Part shown: positions 36,390 to 47,776 of the stretch, piece by piece | Layout: every line of letters starts with the position of its first letter | Position numbering within the stretch: the stretch's first letter is position 1 | Assembly (NCBI RefSeq): GCF_002285265.1 | Contig: NZ_NSJB01000002.1 | Span: 248,001 to 312,000, forward strand | Length of the DNA: 64,000 bases | Reading direction: 5' to 3' | Source of the DNA: Vandammella animalimorsus | GTDB taxonomy: Bacteria; Pseudomonadota; Gammaproteobacteria; Burkholderiales; Burkholderiaceae_C | Position numbers and translations under genes: made by a program | The notes under the pieces: generated by a model | Databases searched by the model: none | What the model saw: the letters and a program-made list of their open reading frames with translations, nothing else | What the model was told of the DNA's origin: nothing

Positions 36390-37910
36390 TCAGGCCGGCA
36401 GCGGGCTGGCCGCGTCGAGTTGGTGCGGCTTTTCCTTGGTGTCGGCGATGAACTGCGGCATCAGCGAGCCCACGACCATCGCCACGGCCGCGCCGACCAC
36501 GCCCGCCAGCTGCTGGGGCACCAGCTCGCCAAAGGCCGCCAGGGCGGCGATCAGGGCATTGGCGCCCCAGGTCTCGGGGTAGCTGGCCGCCAGCAGGCCC
36601 GACAGCGCAATCGCCCCCCAGACCAGGATGCCGAATACCACCGACAGCACCGCCCCCTGCGTGGTGGCGCGCTGCCAGTACAGGCCAAAGACCAGCGGCA
36701 CGAAAGCGCCCACCAGCGGCAGCTGGTAGGCCTCGGCCACCAGCTCGTAAATGGACTTGCCCTCCATGGTCAGCGCATAGACCAGCACCATGACGGTGAA
36801 CACCGGCACGCTCAGGCGCATGGCCTTGAGGGTTTGCGCATCGCTCATGCCCGGCTTGATGTTGCGCAGGATGTTTTCCACGAAAGTGGTCGAAGGCGCC
36901 AGCAGCGTGGAGGCCGTGGTCGAGGTAATGGCCGAGAGCAGCGCGCCAAAGAACGCCACCTGCAGCAGCATCGGCATGTGCTCAAGCACCAGCGTGGGCA
37001 GCACGTACTGCACGTCCTTGTCGATGATGGCCTGCACATTGGGAAGAATCAGCACCGCCGCCGTGGCGATGAACATGGGCACGAAGCCGAAGACGATGTA
37101 GAAAGTGCCGCCGATGATGGGCCCGCGCACGGCCGCATCGGCATTGTTGGCGGCCATGACGCGCTGGAACACGTCCTGCTGCGGAATGGAGCCCAGCATC
37201 ATGGTGATGAGCGAGGCAATGAAGAACAGCCAGCCGCGCCCGTCGCCCCAATCGGGGAACATCTTGAACTTGCCCTCGCTGGCGGCGTAGTCGATCACGC
37301 GCGCTGCGCCGCCGGCCAGATCGGCGGCGTACCAGGCCACGGCCAGCAGGCCCAGCACGATGACGATCATCTGGATGGTGTCGGTCAGCGCCACCGACCA
37401 CATGCCGCCGTACATGGTGTAGACCAGCACCACGGCTGTGCCAATCACCATGCCCCAGAAGAAGCTGATCGCGCCCGCCGAGAGCATGTTGAACACCAGC
37501 CCCAGCGCCGTGATCTGCGCCGCCACCCAGCCCAGATAGCTGAAGATGATGATCAGCGAGCACACCACCTCGATGCCCTTGCCGAAACGCTGGCGGTAGT
37601 AATCGGCCAGCGTCAGCAGGGTTTTCTGGTAGAGCTTGCGGGCGAAGAACATGCCCACCAGCACCAGGCACAGGCCGGCGCCGAACGGGTCTTTCACCAC
37701 GGCGGCCAGGCCGCCATCGACGAACTCGGCCGACACGCCCAGCACCAGCTCCGAGCCGAACCAGGTGGCAAAGGTCACGATGGCCACCATGCTCAGGGGC
37801 AGGTGGCGCCCGGCCAGGGCGTAATCCGTGGTGTTGTTCACGCGCCGCGCCGCCCACAGGCCGATGCCGACCGAGACCAGCAGATACAGGACGATGAAGG
37901 TGATCAGCAT
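36390..37910 (-). CDS. Sodium:solute symporter family protein
   Basis: The protein has 506 aa and about 13 membrane helices of the SSS/LeuT fold. Family features are ARRVNNTTDYALAGRHLPL near the N-terminus, FATWFGSELVLGVSAEF, and the sodium-binding TM8 region ALLSAITSTTASTLLAPSTTF. The substrate may be a carboxylate, amino acid or similar solute and cannot be assigned. The 5' leader region carries a striking 14-bp perfect inverted repeat (38088-38117). Confidence 0.85.
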   Translation of the reverse strand: MLITFIVLYLLVSVGIGLWAARRVNNTTDYALAGRHLPLSMVAIVTFATWFGSELVLGVSAEFVDGGLAAVVKDPFGAGLCLVLVGMFFARKLYQKTLLTLADYYRQRFGKGIEVVCSLIIIFSYLGWVAAQITALGLVFNMLSAGAISFFWGMVIGTAVVLVYTMYGGMWSVALTDTIQMIVIVLGLLAVAWYAADLAGGAARVIDYAASEGKFKMFPDWGDGRGWLFFIASLITMMLGSIPQQDVFQRVMAANNADAAVRGPIIGGTFYIVFGFVPMFIATAAVLILPNVQAIIDKDVQYVLPTLVLEHMPMLLQVAFFGALLSAITSTTASTLLAPSTTFVENILRNIKPGMSDAQTLKAMRLSVPVFTVMVLVYALTMEGKSIYELVAEAYQLPLVGAFVPLVFGLYWQRATTQGAVLSVVFGILVWGAIALSGLLAASYPETWGANALIAALAAFGELVPQQLAGVVGAAVAMVVGSLMPQFIADTKEKPHQLDAASPLPA

Positions 37911-38087
37911 GGCGCAGCACTCCCAGGCGATTCACGAACCTGCGCGGCAGCGCCACCCAACGGCGACCGCGCAAGACAGCAAAAAGGCCGGCTGCGCCCT
38001 CTGACCCGCCCCTTATGGCGCCGGCCCAGCCGCCCCGACCATCCCCACCCATCCCTGCCCGGCCCTGCGCCTGGCAGGGATGGAATA

Positions 38088-38117
38088 CTGCGCACGGGCC
38101 GCTCGGCCCGTGCGCAG
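38088..38117. repeat. Perfect 14-bp inverted repeat with a 2-bp centre
   Basis: CTGCGCACGGGCCG - CT - CGGCCCGTGCGCAG. It stands in the 353-bp divergent region between the symporter gene (minus) and the ornithine cyclodeaminase-family gene (plus). No T run follows on either strand, so it is not a standard terminator. It could be an operator or a cruciform/leader hairpin. Confidence 0.8.
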
Positions 38118-38263
38118 AGGGCGGCATTATCGAGCAATTTGTTTATTTGGCGCAGACAAAAATTCACCTTGGGCAGGCCGGGCCGCACGGCCCAAGGCCC
38201 AACCAAGCCAAAGACAGGTTCGGTTCTAATGACAAGCCATCACTGAACCACCGGAAAACCGCC

Positions 38264-39211
38264 ATGCACATCTTCACCGCCGAAGCCACCGCCGCCGCCC
38301 TGCCCTTTGAACAGCTGGTGCCCGCGCTGCGCGCGGCCTTTTGTGGGCCGATCACCGTGCCGCAGCGCCACATCCACCCCATCGGCGAGCCGGCCCAGGG
38401 CACGACGCTGATCATGCCCGCCTGGGATCTGCAGGCCGGCTTCATGGGCATCAAGATCGTCAACGTCTTCCCCGCCAACGCCCAGCGCGGCCTGCCCGGG
38501 CTGCACGCCAATTACCTGCTCTACGACGCCCACACCGGCGTGCCGCTGGCGCTGATGGATGGCGATGTCATCACCGCGCGGCGCACGGCAGCGGCAGCGG
38601 CGCTGGGCGCGGCCTTTCTGGCGCGCGAGGACGCCGCGCACCTGCTGGTGCTGGGCGCGGGCCGCGTGGCCAGCATGCTGCCGGCAGCCTTTGCCGCCGT
38701 GCGCCCGATTGCCCGCGTCAGCGTCTGGAACCACCGCCCCGAGGGCGCGCAGCGCCTGGCCGCGCAGTGGCGCGAGCAGGGCTGGGACGCCCAGGCCGTG
38801 ACTGAGCTGGCCCAAGCCGTGCCTGCGGCCGACATCGTCAGCTGCGCCACGCTGTCGCAGGCGGCGCTGGTTCAGCCGCAATGGCTGGCGCCGGGCGCAC
38901 ACCTGGACTTGATCGGCAGCTTCACGCCCGCCATGCAAGAGGCCGCACCGGGCTGCCTGGCGCAGGCGCGGGTGTTCGTCGATACCGACGAGGCGCTGCA
39001 AAAAGCCGGCGACCTGCTGCGCGCCATCGAGGCTGGCGTCTGGCGGCGCGAGGCCCTGCAGGGCGATTTGTTCCAGCTCTGCCGCGGCAGCTGCACGGGC
39101 CGCGCCAGCGCCAGCGAGCGCACCGTCTTCAAGGCCGTGGGCAATGCGCTCGAAGACCTGGCCGCCGCGCAGCTGGTCTGGGCGGCGCGACCAGCGGCAA
39201 CCGGCGCGTGA
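38264..39211 (+). CDS. Ornithine cyclodeaminase / mu-crystallin family protein
   Basis: The protein has 315 aa. The family blocks are RAAFCGPITVPQRHIHPI, GIKIVNVFPANAQRGLPG, LMDGDVITARRTAAAAALGA (substrate Arg and Lys region), the Rossmann motif LVLGAGRVASMLPAAFAAV (core LGAGRVASML), and DLIGSFTPAMQEA. Members include ornithine cyclodeaminase, alanine dehydrogenase and delta1-pyrroline-2-carboxylate reductase. The last is a frequent result in Burkholderiales. The NAD(P) fingerprint is GxGxxA in place of GxGxxG. The gene stands alone, divergent from the symporter. Confidence 0.85.
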   Translation: MHIFTAEATAAALPFEQLVPALRAAFCGPITVPQRHIHPIGEPAQGTTLIMPAWDLQAGFMGIKIVNVFPANAQRGLPGLHANYLLYDAHTGVPLALMDGDVITARRTAAAAALGAAFLAREDAAHLLVLGAGRVASMLPAAFAAVRPIARVSVWNHRPEGAQRLAAQWREQGWDAQAVTELAQAVPAADIVSCATLSQAALVQPQWLAPGAHLDLIGSFTPAMQEAAPGCLAQARVFVDTDEALQKAGDLLRAIEAGVWRREALQGDLFQLCRGSCTGRASASERTVFKAVGNALEDLAAAQLVWAARPAATGA

Positions 39212-39244
39212 GCGCCTCGACCGTGGCGGGGCGTCGGCTGCGCC

Positions 39245-40747
39245 TCATCGCCGCCCCTTGCCGCCGCCCAGCAGGCCGCCGAGCACGCCGCGCAGCAGCT
39301 CACGGCCCATGCGGTTGGCCTGCGAGCGCACCGAGGACTTGATGACCGATTGCACCAGGCCATCCTTTTTGCCGCCGCGCGGGCCGGTGCTGCCGAACAG
39401 GAATTCATTGACCATGCCGGCCACGCCGCCGCCTTGCTGGGCCGCGGCCTCGGCGGCCTGCTGGGCCTGCTCGGCGCGCTGCTTGAGCACTTCGTAGGCC
39501 GATTCGCGGTCCACGGCCTGCTCATAGACGCCGGCGACCAGCGATTGCGCCATGAGCTGCTGGCGCTGCGCCGCCGTGATGGGGCCCAGCAGGCTGCCCG
39601 GCGGCACAACGAAGGCGCGCTCGGTGATGCCTGGGCTGCCCTTGGCGTCGAGCAGGCTCACCAGCGCCTCGCCCACGGCCAGCTCGGTGATGGCTTTCTC
39701 GATGTCCAGCCCCGGCTTGGCGCGCATGGTCTGGGCCGTGGCGCGCACGGCCTTTTGATCGCGCGGCGTGAAGGCGCGCAGCGCGTGCTGCACGCGGTTG
39801 CCCAGCTGCGCCAGCACGCTGTCGGGGATGTCGGCCGGGTTTTGCGTCACGAAGTACACGCCCACGCCCTTGGAGCGAATCAGCCGCACCACCAGCTCGA
39901 TGCGCTCGAGCAGCACCTTGGGCGCGTCGTTGAACAGCAGATGCGCCTCGTCGAAGAAGAACACCAGCTTGGGCTTGTCGGCATCGCCCACCTCGGGCAG
40001 GTGCTCGAACAGCTCCGAGAGCATCCACAGCAAAAAGGTCGCATACAGGCGCGGCGCGTTCATCAGCTGCTCGGCCGCCAGAACGTTCACGTAGCCATGG
40101 CCGTTGGCATCGGTCTGCATGAAGTCGGCAATGTCCAGCATGGGCTCGCCGAAGAACTGGTCGGCGCCCTGCTCCTCGATCTGCAGCAGCGCGCGCTGGA
40201 TGGCACCCACGCTGGCGGCGCTGATATTGCCGTAAGTGGTGCGGTACTGCGCGGCGTTGTCGCTGACGTGCTGCAGCATGGCGCGCAGGTCCTTCAAATC
40301 CAGCAGCAGCAAGCCGGCCTCGTCGGCCACGCGAAAGGCAATGCTCAAAATGCCGCTTTGCGTCTCGTTCAGGCCCAACATGCGCGCCAGCAACAGCGGC
40401 CCCATGTCCGAGATCGTCGCCCGCACCGGGTGGCCGCTGCGGCCGAACACGTCCCAGAACATCACGGGCGCGGCCTGGGGCTGGGGCGGCGCAATGCCGC
40501 GCTGCGCCAGGATGGCGGCCATTTTCTCGCCCACCTGGCCCGGCTGGCTGATGCCCGACAGATCGCCTTTGACATCGGCCATGAACACCGGCACGCCGAT
40601 TTGCGAGAACTGCTCGGCCAGCGCCTGCAGCGTGACGGTCTTGCCCGTGCCCGTGGCGCCGGTGATCAGGCCATGGCGGTTGGCCAGTGCAGGCAGCAGC
40701 AGGCAGTCGGTCTGGGCATTCTTGGCAATCAAGAGCGGCTCGCTCAT
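39245..40747 (-). CDS. DUF853 / HerA-type helicase-like ATPase (YjgR family)
   Basis: The protein has 500 aa. Walker [25 protein letters not shown], Walker [13 protein letters not shown], and sensor region [33 protein letters not shown] (core [12 protein letters not shown]) define the DUF853 group of the HerA/FtsK ATPase clade. The C-terminus is Gln/Gly-rich and ends with repeated [11 protein letters not shown]-like sequence. The E. coli homologue YjgR has no firmly known function. A longer frame extends upstream, but [10 protein letters not shown] matches the family start. Confidence 0.88.
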   Translation of the reverse strand: MSEPLLIAKNAQTDCLLLPALANRHGLITGATGTGKTVTLQALAEQFSQIGVPVFMADVKGDLSGISQPGQVGEKMAAILAQRGIAPPQPQAAPVMFWDVFGRSGHPVRATISDMGPLLLARMLGLNETQSGILSIAFRVADEAGLLLLDLKDLRAMLQHVSDNAAQYRTTYGNISAASVGAIQRALLQIEEQGADQFFGEPMLDIADFMQTDANGHGYVNVLAAEQLMNAPRLYATFLLWMLSELFEHLPEVGDADKPKLVFFFDEAHLLFNDAPKVLLERIELVVRLIRSKGVGVYFVTQNPADIPDSVLAQLGNRVQHALRAFTPRDQKAVRATAQTMRAKPGLDIEKAITELAVGEALVSLLDAKGSPGITERAFVVPPGSLLGPITAAQRQQLMAQSLVAGVYEQAVDRESAYEVLKQRAEQAQQAAEAAAQQGGGVAGMVNEFLFGSTGPRGGKKDGLVQSVIKSSVRSQANRMGRELLRGVLGGLLGGGKGRR

Positions 40748-40957
40748 GCGGTACTCCAACAGTGGATGGAAAGGGCCGGCCAATTGTATGTATGCAGGCC
40801 TGGCGCAAGGTGCAACAGAAAAAAACCAGCCTGCGCAACCCTTTGCAGCGCGCTTGAACGTATAAAGCCGGATCGAGCAGGTCTTGGCAGGCCCAGAGCG
40901 TCTGGAATGCCTGCCGACGATGCCTTTTGACCAACAACCCCTAAGGAGTGAGACACC

Positions 40958-42421
40958 ATGCCTACCCCCACCACATCGCACCTCACACGGCTGGGCCTGC
41001 CGGCCTGCATGCTGGGCCTGGCCGTCAGCGCCGCCGCTGCGCCAGCCGATGAAATCCAGAGCACGGCGCAAGAGCGCGAGTCGCTGGCCGTGACGATTTA
41101 CAACGATGCGCTGGCGCTGGTGCGCGACACGCGGCGCGTCACGCTCGCCCAGGGCAGCAACCGCGTGGCGCTGCGCGAGGTCTCAGCCAAGATCATGCCG
41201 GAGACGGCCAGCCTGCGCGCCAGCGATGGCAGCGCGCTGGCGCTGCTGGAGCAGAACTTCGACTACGACCTGCTCAGCGACCAATCGCTGCTGAACAAGT
41301 ACATCGGGCGCAGCGTGCAGGTCATCCGCACCCATCCGGCCACGGGGCAGGAGCAGCGCGAGAGCGCCACCGTGCTGTCCAACAACGGCATGCCCGTGCT
41401 GCAGTACGCCGACCGGGTCGAGACCGGCCTGCCGGCCAACGCCCGCCTGGCCTTCGACGGCGTGCCCGCGCAGCTGCGTGACCAGCCCACGCTGGTGCTG
41501 ACGCTGCAGGCGCCGCAGGCCGGCGCGCAGCTGCTGGATCTGTCCTACCTCACGCAGGGCATTGGCTGGCGGGCCGACTACGTGGCCACGCTGTCGCACG
41601 ATGAGAACAGCCTGGGCCTATCGGGCTGGGTGACGCTGGACAACCAAAGTGGCGTGGCCTACGAGAACGCGCAGCTGCAACTGGTGGCCGGCGACGTGGG
41701 CCGCGCGCCGCCCGAGCGGTACCGCGCCAAGAACCTGGAGATGATGGCAGCGCCAGTCATGGCCGCCCCCGCGCCGATGCAGCAGGAGGCCCTGTTCGAA
41801 TACCACCTCTACACCCTGCCGCGCCCGACGACGATTGCCAGCCAGCAGACCAAGCAGGTCGCGCTGCTTTCGGCCAACGGCGTACCGCTGCGCAAGGAAT
41901 ACCGCCTGCAGGGCGAGCCGCACTGGTACTCGGTGCATGGCAGCGACACCCACTACAGCCCCGAGCTGGGCGAGCCGCGCAAGGTGGATGTGTTCGTCGA
42001 GTTCGACAACAAGGGCGGCGAGCTGGGCGTGCCCCTGCCCAAGGGCGTGGTGCGCGTGTACAAGGCCGACAGCAAGGGCCGCGCGCTGTTCATCGGCGAG
42101 GACCGCATCGACCACAAGGCCAAGGACGAGCAGGTGCGCCTGAAGCTGGGCAGCGCCTTCGACCTGAACGGCACCTGGAAGCGCCTGTCGGTGGACAAGC
42201 TCAGCGACAAGCTCTACGAAATCCGCGTGCAGATCGAGCTGCGCAACGCCAAGGAAGTGCCAGCCACCATCAAGGTGGTCGAGCCCATCGGCGGCCACTG
42301 GACCATGCAAAAGGAAAGCCACCCGCACAGCAAGGCCGCAAGCGGCCTGGCGCAATGGAACGTGGAGGTGCCCGCCGGCGGCAAGACGGTGCTGGACTAC
42401 ACCGTGCGCATGCAGTACTGA
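40958..42421 (+). CDS. DUF4139 domain-containing exported protein
   Basis: The protein has 487 aa. A signal peptide (about 1-28, cut after SAAAA) precedes a mostly beta-strand protein. The DUF4139 region (about 190-485) includes [43 protein letters not shown] (core [19 protein letters not shown]), [15 protein letters not shown] and a C-terminal [12 protein letters not shown]. Predicted location is the periplasm or outer membrane. Function is unknown. AAGGAG at 10 nt before the ATG supports the start. Confidence 0.85.
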   Translation: MPTPTTSHLTRLGLPACMLGLAVSAAAAPADEIQSTAQERESLAVTIYNDALALVRDTRRVTLAQGSNRVALREVSAKIMPETASLRASDGSALALLEQNFDYDLLSDQSLLNKYIGRSVQVIRTHPATGQEQRESATVLSNNGMPVLQYADRVETGLPANARLAFDGVPAQLRDQPTLVLTLQAPQAGAQLLDLSYLTQGIGWRADYVATLSHDENSLGLSGWVTLDNQSGVAYENAQLQLVAGDVGRAPPERYRAKNLEMMAAPVMAAPAPMQQEALFEYHLYTLPRPTTIASQQTKQVALLSANGVPLRKEYRLQGEPHWYSVHGSDTHYSPELGEPRKVDVFVEFDNKGGELGVPLPKGVVRVYKADSKGRALFIGEDRIDHKAKDEQVRLKLGSAFDLNGTWKRLSVDKLSDKLYEIRVQIELRNAKEVPATIKVVEPIGGHWTMQKESHPHSKAASGLAQWNVEVPAGGKTVLDYTVRMQY

Positions 42422-42550
42422 TGCGCCTGGATGGGCGCGCCCCGCGCCGGCCACTGCGGCCGGGGTCGTTAGGGCGGCGTGTTCTGCTCGAACGTCGACA
42501 AATCCAAAACCTGGCCGCTGACTGGCATCGCCATCTCGCAGGTCGCTCTC

Positions 42551-42668
42551 GTCATGCCCGCGAAGGCGGGCATCCAGCGCCACCCTTGCGCATGAGAAGG
42601 GAATTGGCAAACGGCAGGGCCGCCCCTGTCGGCGTCGCAACTGGACACCCGCCTTCGCGGGTGTGGCG
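42551..42668. repeat. REP doublet (BIME-like inverted pair)
   Basis: Two REP-type hairpins stand in opposite orientation. The left one, TGCCCGC-GAAG-GCGGGCA, is at 42555-42572. The right one, CACCCGC-CTTC-GCGGGTG, is at 42646-42663. Aligned as inverted repeats, they share about 32 bp, starting with CTCTCG and ending with TCCAG. The differences inside the stems are compensated on both sides. The pair sits between convergent genes, the usual REP location. The rest of the 307-bp gap holds no gene. Confidence 0.8.
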
Positions 42669-42728
42669 AGAGAAGGCGGCGCTTGCAGGAAATGTCTGCA
42701 TGAGAATCAAAACCGCCCTAGCAGGCTC

Positions 42729-43112
42729 TTACAGAATGTCCAGCAGCGCCTCCACCGGCCTGGCCAGGCGCGTGCCCTTGGCGGTGACGACGAAGGGGCG
42801 GTTGAGCAGCACCGGGTGCGCGGCCATGGCGTCGAGCAGCGCCGCGTCATCGGCCTGGGCCAGTTGCAGCTCTTCATACAGCGCCTCCTTGGTGCGCACG
42901 GCTTCGCGCACCGTCAGGCCGCTGGCGGCAATCAGCTGCGCCAGTTGCGGGCGCGTCAGCGGGGTCTTGAGGTATTCCACCACCTGCGGCTGCAGGCCAT
43001 GCGCCTGCAGCATCTCCAGCGCCTTGCGCGAGGTGCTGCAGCGGCTGTTGTGGTAGATGGTGGCCGCAGCGGCGGCGCTGGCGTTGGTGTCGGGAGTTGG
43101 GGTCGTCGTCAT
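42729..43112 (-). CDS. arsC: ArsC/Spx family thioredoxin-fold reductase (arsenate reductase-like)
   Basis: The protein has 127 aa. The ArsC motif IYHNSRCSTSRKALEML contains the redox Cys followed by SRK, and the later block PVLLNRPFVVTAKGTRLARP carries the arsenate-binding Arg residues (R in LNRPFV and RLARP). The family reduces arsenate with glutathione/glutaredoxin. Many chromosomal copies like this one, away from ars genes, have unproven substrates. It is 8 bp downstream of marC on the same strand. Confidence 0.85.
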   Translation of the reverse strand: MTTTPTPDTNASAAAAATIYHNSRCSTSRKALEMLQAHGLQPQVVEYLKTPLTRPQLAQLIAASGLTVREAVRTKEALYEELQLAQADDAALLDAMAAHPVLLNRPFVVTAKGTRLARPVEALLDIL

Positions 43113-43120
43113 GGGCAAGC

Positions 43121-43879
43121 TCAATACAGGGAATCCACCGCACTGGGCGGCCTGCCGGGCGCTGCGGGCTGCGCAATCGGCCCCAGCGGGGTGACGCCGG
43201 TGCGGATGGCGTCGCTCAGCAGGCTGCCTGCGCCATCCCAGAAGATCTGCACCCCCAGGCACAGCAGGATGAAGGCCGAGAGGCGCAAGAACACCACGGT
43301 GCCCGTCTCGCCCAGCAGGCGCAGCAAATACTCCGCGTAGCGGTAGCTCAGGAAGATCAGCATGGCGATGCCCGCCAGGCCCAGCACCGCGCCGGCCGTG
43401 CGCACGGCCGCCAGCGCGATGGACGGCGAGGCCAGGCTGACCCCGACGGTGATCGCCGCAGAGATGGTGCCCGGCCCGCAGGTGATGGGAAACGAGAGCG
43501 GGAAAAACGCCTGCGAGCGCACCATCTCGGGCGTGTAGTTCTCGGCGATCTTGGCCGCGCGGGGCGACTCGGCGCTGTTGGTGGTCAACAGCCGCCAGCC
43601 GATGTTGGTCACGATCAGGCCGCCGGCCGTGCGCACGATGTCCAGCGAGATGCCGAACACGTCCAGCACCAGCGAGCCCAGCAGCGTGGCGCCCACCATC
43701 AGCAAGAAGACGTTGCGGGCAATGCGGCGCGCCAGCTCCTGGCGCATCTTGTCGGAGGCGCCTTCGGTCAGCGACAGAAAGATCGGCGCCGTGCTGGTCG
43801 GGTTGGCAATGGGCAGCAGCGTGGCCAGCGCCAGCAAGGCGCTGGTGCCAAAGGCAACGAGATAGCTGGCAATGTCCAT
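43121..43879 (-). CDS. MarC family integral membrane protein (NAAT)
   Basis: The protein has 252 aa and six membrane helices of the MarC fold. Key phrases: TLLPIANPTSTAPIFLSLTEG, FFPLSFPITCGPGTISAAITVG (core PLSFPITCGPGTI) and FILLCLGVQIFWDG. The E. coli YhgN/MarC group has no firmly established substrate, despite the old name (multiple antibiotic resistance). The C-terminal 25 residues are a Pro/Ala tail. The arsC-like gene follows and both may be one transcript. Confidence 0.88.
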   Translation of the reverse strand: MDIASYLVAFGTSALLALATLLPIANPTSTAPIFLSLTEGASDKMRQELARRIARNVFLLMVGATLLGSLVLDVFGISLDIVRTAGGLIVTNIGWRLLTTNSAESPRAAKIAENYTPEMVRSQAFFPLSFPITCGPGTISAAITVGVSLASPSIALAAVRTAGAVLGLAGIAMLIFLSYRYAEYLLRLLGETGTVVFLRLSAFILLCLGVQIFWDGAGSLLSDAIRTGVTPLGPIAQPAAPGRPPSAVDSLY

Positions 43880-43931
43880 GGCGAAAACGTGCGGGGGCGT
43901 TCGGCTGCGGCGGCGGCAAGAGGCCGGCGGA

Positions 43932-44846
43932 TCAGGCCAGCCCCAGCATCAGCTTGAGGTTTTGCACCGCCGCGCCGCTGGCGCCCTTGCCCAGGTTGTC
44001 CAGCCGCGCCACGCACACGGCCTGGCGGTGCTGCGGGTTGCCGAACACGCGGATTTCCAGCCGGTTCGTGTCCTTCAGCGCCAGGGCGTCGAGCTTGCCG
44101 CTGTCGGTGGCCGGCTCGGCCGTGACCCATTCGCTGCCCGCGTAGTGCGCGGCGTAGATTTCGGCCAGGCGCTCGGGCGTGGGCTGGCCGGGCAGCATGT
44201 CCAGGTGCAGCGGCAACTCCACCAGCATGCCTTGCGGGAAGTTGGCCACGGCGGGCATGAAGATGGGCCGGCGCGTGAGGCGGCCGTATTGCATGATTTC
44301 CGGGATGTGCTTGTGCGCCAGGCCCAGCGCGTACAGCTCATAGGCGGGGGCCTGGCCGGCCTCGTAGGCTTCGATCATCTGGCGGCCGCCGCCGCTGTAG
44401 CCGCTGACGGCGGGCAGGGCCACGGGGTGGCCGGGCGGCAGCACGCCGGCCTCCACCAGCGGGCGCAGCAGCGCGATGGCGCCGGTGGCGTAGCAGCCGG
44501 GGTTGGCCACGCGCTGGGCCTGCTGCACGGCGGCGCGCTGCGCCGGCGACAGTTCCGGGAAGCCGTAGGTCCAGCCCTCGGCCACGCGGTGCGCGGTGCT
44601 GGCGTCGATGATGCGCGGCTTGTGGCCGGGCAGCGCGTCGATCATGGCCACGGATTCGCGCGCCGCGTCGTCGTGCAGGCACAGGATGACCAGATCCACC
44701 CCGGCCATGATGGCGCGCTTGGCCTCGGGGTCCTTGCGCAGCGCCGGGTCGATGCTGACCAGCTCCACGCCCGCCATGCCCTGCAGGCGCTCGCGGATTT
44801 GCAGGCCGGTGGTGCCGGCCTCGCCATCGATGAAGATCTTGGCCAT
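43932..44846 (-). CDS. argC: N-acetyl-gamma-glutamyl-phosphate reductase, type 2
   Basis: The protein has 304 aa. The start [17 protein letters not shown] (NADP-binding), [17 protein letters not shown], the catalytic Cys in [18 protein letters not shown] and [17 protein letters not shown] define the shorter type 2 ArgC. It catalyses the third step of arginine synthesis. It is isolated from other arg genes except argS, which is 22 kb away. AGAGAGGAAAAG just upstream of the ATG provides a ribosome binding site. Confidence 0.95.
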   Translation of the reverse strand: MAKIFIDGEAGTTGLQIRERLQGMAGVELVSIDPALRKDPEAKRAIMAGVDLVILCLHDDAARESVAMIDALPGHKPRIIDASTAHRVAEGWTYGFPELSPAQRAAVQQAQRVANPGCYATGAIALLRPLVEAGVLPPGHPVALPAVSGYSGGGRQMIEAYEAGQAPAYELYALGLAHKHIPEIMQYGRLTRRPIFMPAVANFPQGMLVELPLHLDMLPGQPTPERLAEIYAAHYAGSEWVTAEPATDSGKLDALALKDTNRLEIRVFGNPQHRQAVCVARLDNLGKGASGAAVQNLKLMLGLA

Positions 44847-45266
44847 GGGCTTTTCCTCTCTTTTTGAACAGGCCCTGGGGGAAGGGCCGCCGGGGTGAAC
44901 AAGGGCGGCATGGCGCCATGCCATGGCCCGCCACAATGCCCCAGGTACACAAAAACACAGCGCCGCCCAATTGGCGGGCGCAGGCCCGGCCAATGGCCCC
45001 GGCTCTGCGTTGCGCGCCCGCCAGCGGGCGGCGTACAATGCGCGCGCCCGGCGCTCATGCCCGGCCGGCACAGCCTCTGGCTGCTGCGCATCGGGCGGGC
45101 ATGATACATGAGCATGTTGCACATTGGCGCTCTGCTGCGCACATGCTTTTTCGCCACTCCCATCCCCGGCACTTGCTGGTCGGCCTGGCTGGGCCGCGGC
45201 GGGGTGCAGCATGGCTGCTGCGCACTGGCCGCATTCTTTCCACCTCCCCTCCCTAAGAGATCTCTC
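44847..45266. other. 420-bp divergent region between argC and sucC
   Basis: It contains no supported gene. A likely sucC promoter is TTGCGC (45010-45015), an 18-bp spacer and TACAAT (45034-45039). This would give a leader of about 220 nt before sucC. The first part of the leader (45041-45110) is GC-rich and can fold, but no known riboswitch was recognised. Confidence 0.5.
45010..45039 (+). promoter_or_regulatory. Likely sigma-70 promoter of sucCD
   Basis: TTGCGC (45010-45015) and TACAAT (45034-45039) are separated by 18 bp. This would start the sucCD transcript about 220 bp before the sucC ATG. Confidence 0.45.
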
Positions 45267-46430
<1,164 letters not shown>

Positions 46431-46439
46431 GGAATTGCC

Positions 46440-47333
46440 ATGTCGATCTACATCAACAAAGACACCAAAGTCATCACCCAGGGCATCACCGGCAAGACCG
46501 GCCAGTTCCACACCGAAAAGTGCATCGAGTACGCCAACGGCAAGAACTGCTTCGTCGCCGGCGTGAACCCCAAGAAGGCCGGCGAGAAGATTTTTGACGT
46601 GCCCATCTACGCCTCCGTCAAGGAAGCGGCCAAGGAAACCGGCGCCACCGTGAGCGTGATCTACGTGCCGCCCGCCGGCGCGGCCGCCGCCATTTGGGAA
46701 GCCGTGGAAGCCGACCTGGACCTGGCCATCTGCATCACCGAAGGCATCCCCGTCAAGGACATGCTGGAAGTGCGCAACCGCATGAAGGCCAAGGAGGCCG
46801 CTGGCGGCAAGAAAACCCTGCTGCTGGGCCCCAACTGCCCCGGCCTGATCACGCCCGACGAGATCAAGATCGGCATCATGCCCGGCCACATCCACAAGAA
46901 AGGCCGCGTGGGCGTGGTCTCGCGCTCGGGCACGCTGACCTATGAAGCCGTGGCGCAGCTCACCGAGCTGGGCATCGGCCAGTCCAGCGCCGTGGGCATT
47001 GGCGGCGACCCGATCAACGGCCTGAAGCACATCGACGTGATGAAAGCCTTCAACGACGATCCGGATACCGACGCCGTGATCATGATTGGCGAGATCGGCG
47101 GCCCCGACGAAGCCGAAGCCGCCCGCTGGTGCAAGGAGCACATGAAAAAGCCCGTGGTCGGCTTCATCGCTGGCGTGACCGCCCCTCCGGGCAAGCGCAT
47201 GGGCCACGCCGGCGCGCTGATCTCCGGCGGCGAGGACACGGCCGAGGCCAAGCTGGCCGTGATGGAAGAGTGCGGCTTCAAGGTCACGCGCAACCCATCG
47301 GAAATGGGCAAGCTGCTCAAGAGCCTGCTCTAA
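46440..47333 (+). CDS. sucD: Succinate--CoA ligase (ADP-forming) alpha subunit
   Basis: The protein has 297 aa. CoA-binding Rossmann part with [17 protein letters not shown] and [13 protein letters not shown], then [23 protein letters not shown], and the phosphohistidine loop [14 protein letters not shown]. The length equals the family norm. It is co-transcribed with sucC and followed by a terminator. Confidence 0.97.
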   Translation: MSIYINKDTKVITQGITGKTGQFHTEKCIEYANGKNCFVAGVNPKKAGEKIFDVPIYASVKEAAKETGATVSVIYVPPAGAAAAIWEAVEADLDLAICITEGIPVKDMLEVRNRMKAKEAAGGKKTLLLGPNCPGLITPDEIKIGIMPGHIHKKGRVGVVSRSGTLTYEAVAQLTELGIGQSSAVGIGGDPINGLKHIDVMKAFNDDPDTDAVIMIGEIGGPDEAEAARWCKEHMKKPVVGFIAGVTAPPGKRMGHAGALISGGEDTAEAKLAVMEECGFKVTRNPSEMGKLLKSLL

Positions 47334-47384
47334 CACCCGCTCAAGCCATGCCGCCTGCCGACACGCTGGCGGCATGGCACGCAC

Positions 47385-47426
47385 AAAAAAAACCTGCACA
47401 GACCCAGGCCTGCGCAGGTTTTTTTG
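47385..47426 (+). terminator. Rho-independent terminator after sucCD
   Basis: AAAACCTGC / GCAGGTTTT with a long internal loop is followed by a T run. It is placed about 55 bp beyond the sucD stop. Confidence 0.8.
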
Positions 47427-47523
47427 TGGGCTCGCATGAAATTTGGCCATCGCGCCCGGCAAGCACAAAAAAAGATGGTATAGTGCGCGCTTGCCTTGAG
47501 GGGCACAGGATTTCAAATGCTTT

Positions 47524-47598
47524 GGGCGGTTAGCTCAGCGGTAGAGCACTGCCTTCACACGGCAGGGGTCACTGGTTCGAACCCAGTATCGCCCACCA
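47524..47598 (+). tRNA. tRNA-Val (anticodon CAC)
   Basis: GGGCGGT pairs with ATCGCCC, followed by discriminator A and an encoded CCA. The D arm is GCTCAGCGGTAGAGC. The anticodon stem CTGCC/GGCAG encloses TTCACAC, giving anticodon CAC. T loop GTTCGAACC. Confidence 0.97.
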
Positions 47599-47604
47599 AA
47601 GCCC

Positions 47605-47638
47605 AAAGGGGTTGGACGAAAGTCCAACCCCTTTTTTA
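47605..47638 (+). terminator. Rho-independent terminator after tRNA-Val
   Basis: The perfect stem AAAGGGGTTGGAC / GTCCAACCCCTTT with a GAAA tetraloop is followed by further T residues, 6 bp after the tRNA end. Confidence 0.92.
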
Positions 47639-47776
47639 TTGCCTTTGCCGCGAGCAGGACAGACTTGCCCCTTCAAAAACCGTGCGGTGCAAAGCAGCGC
47701 CCGTTGGGCTGCCCTGCCCTCGGGCGCATGACGGCGGGATTGGGCGGGCATTCAAGCCCGCCGCGCCGGCTACTTA

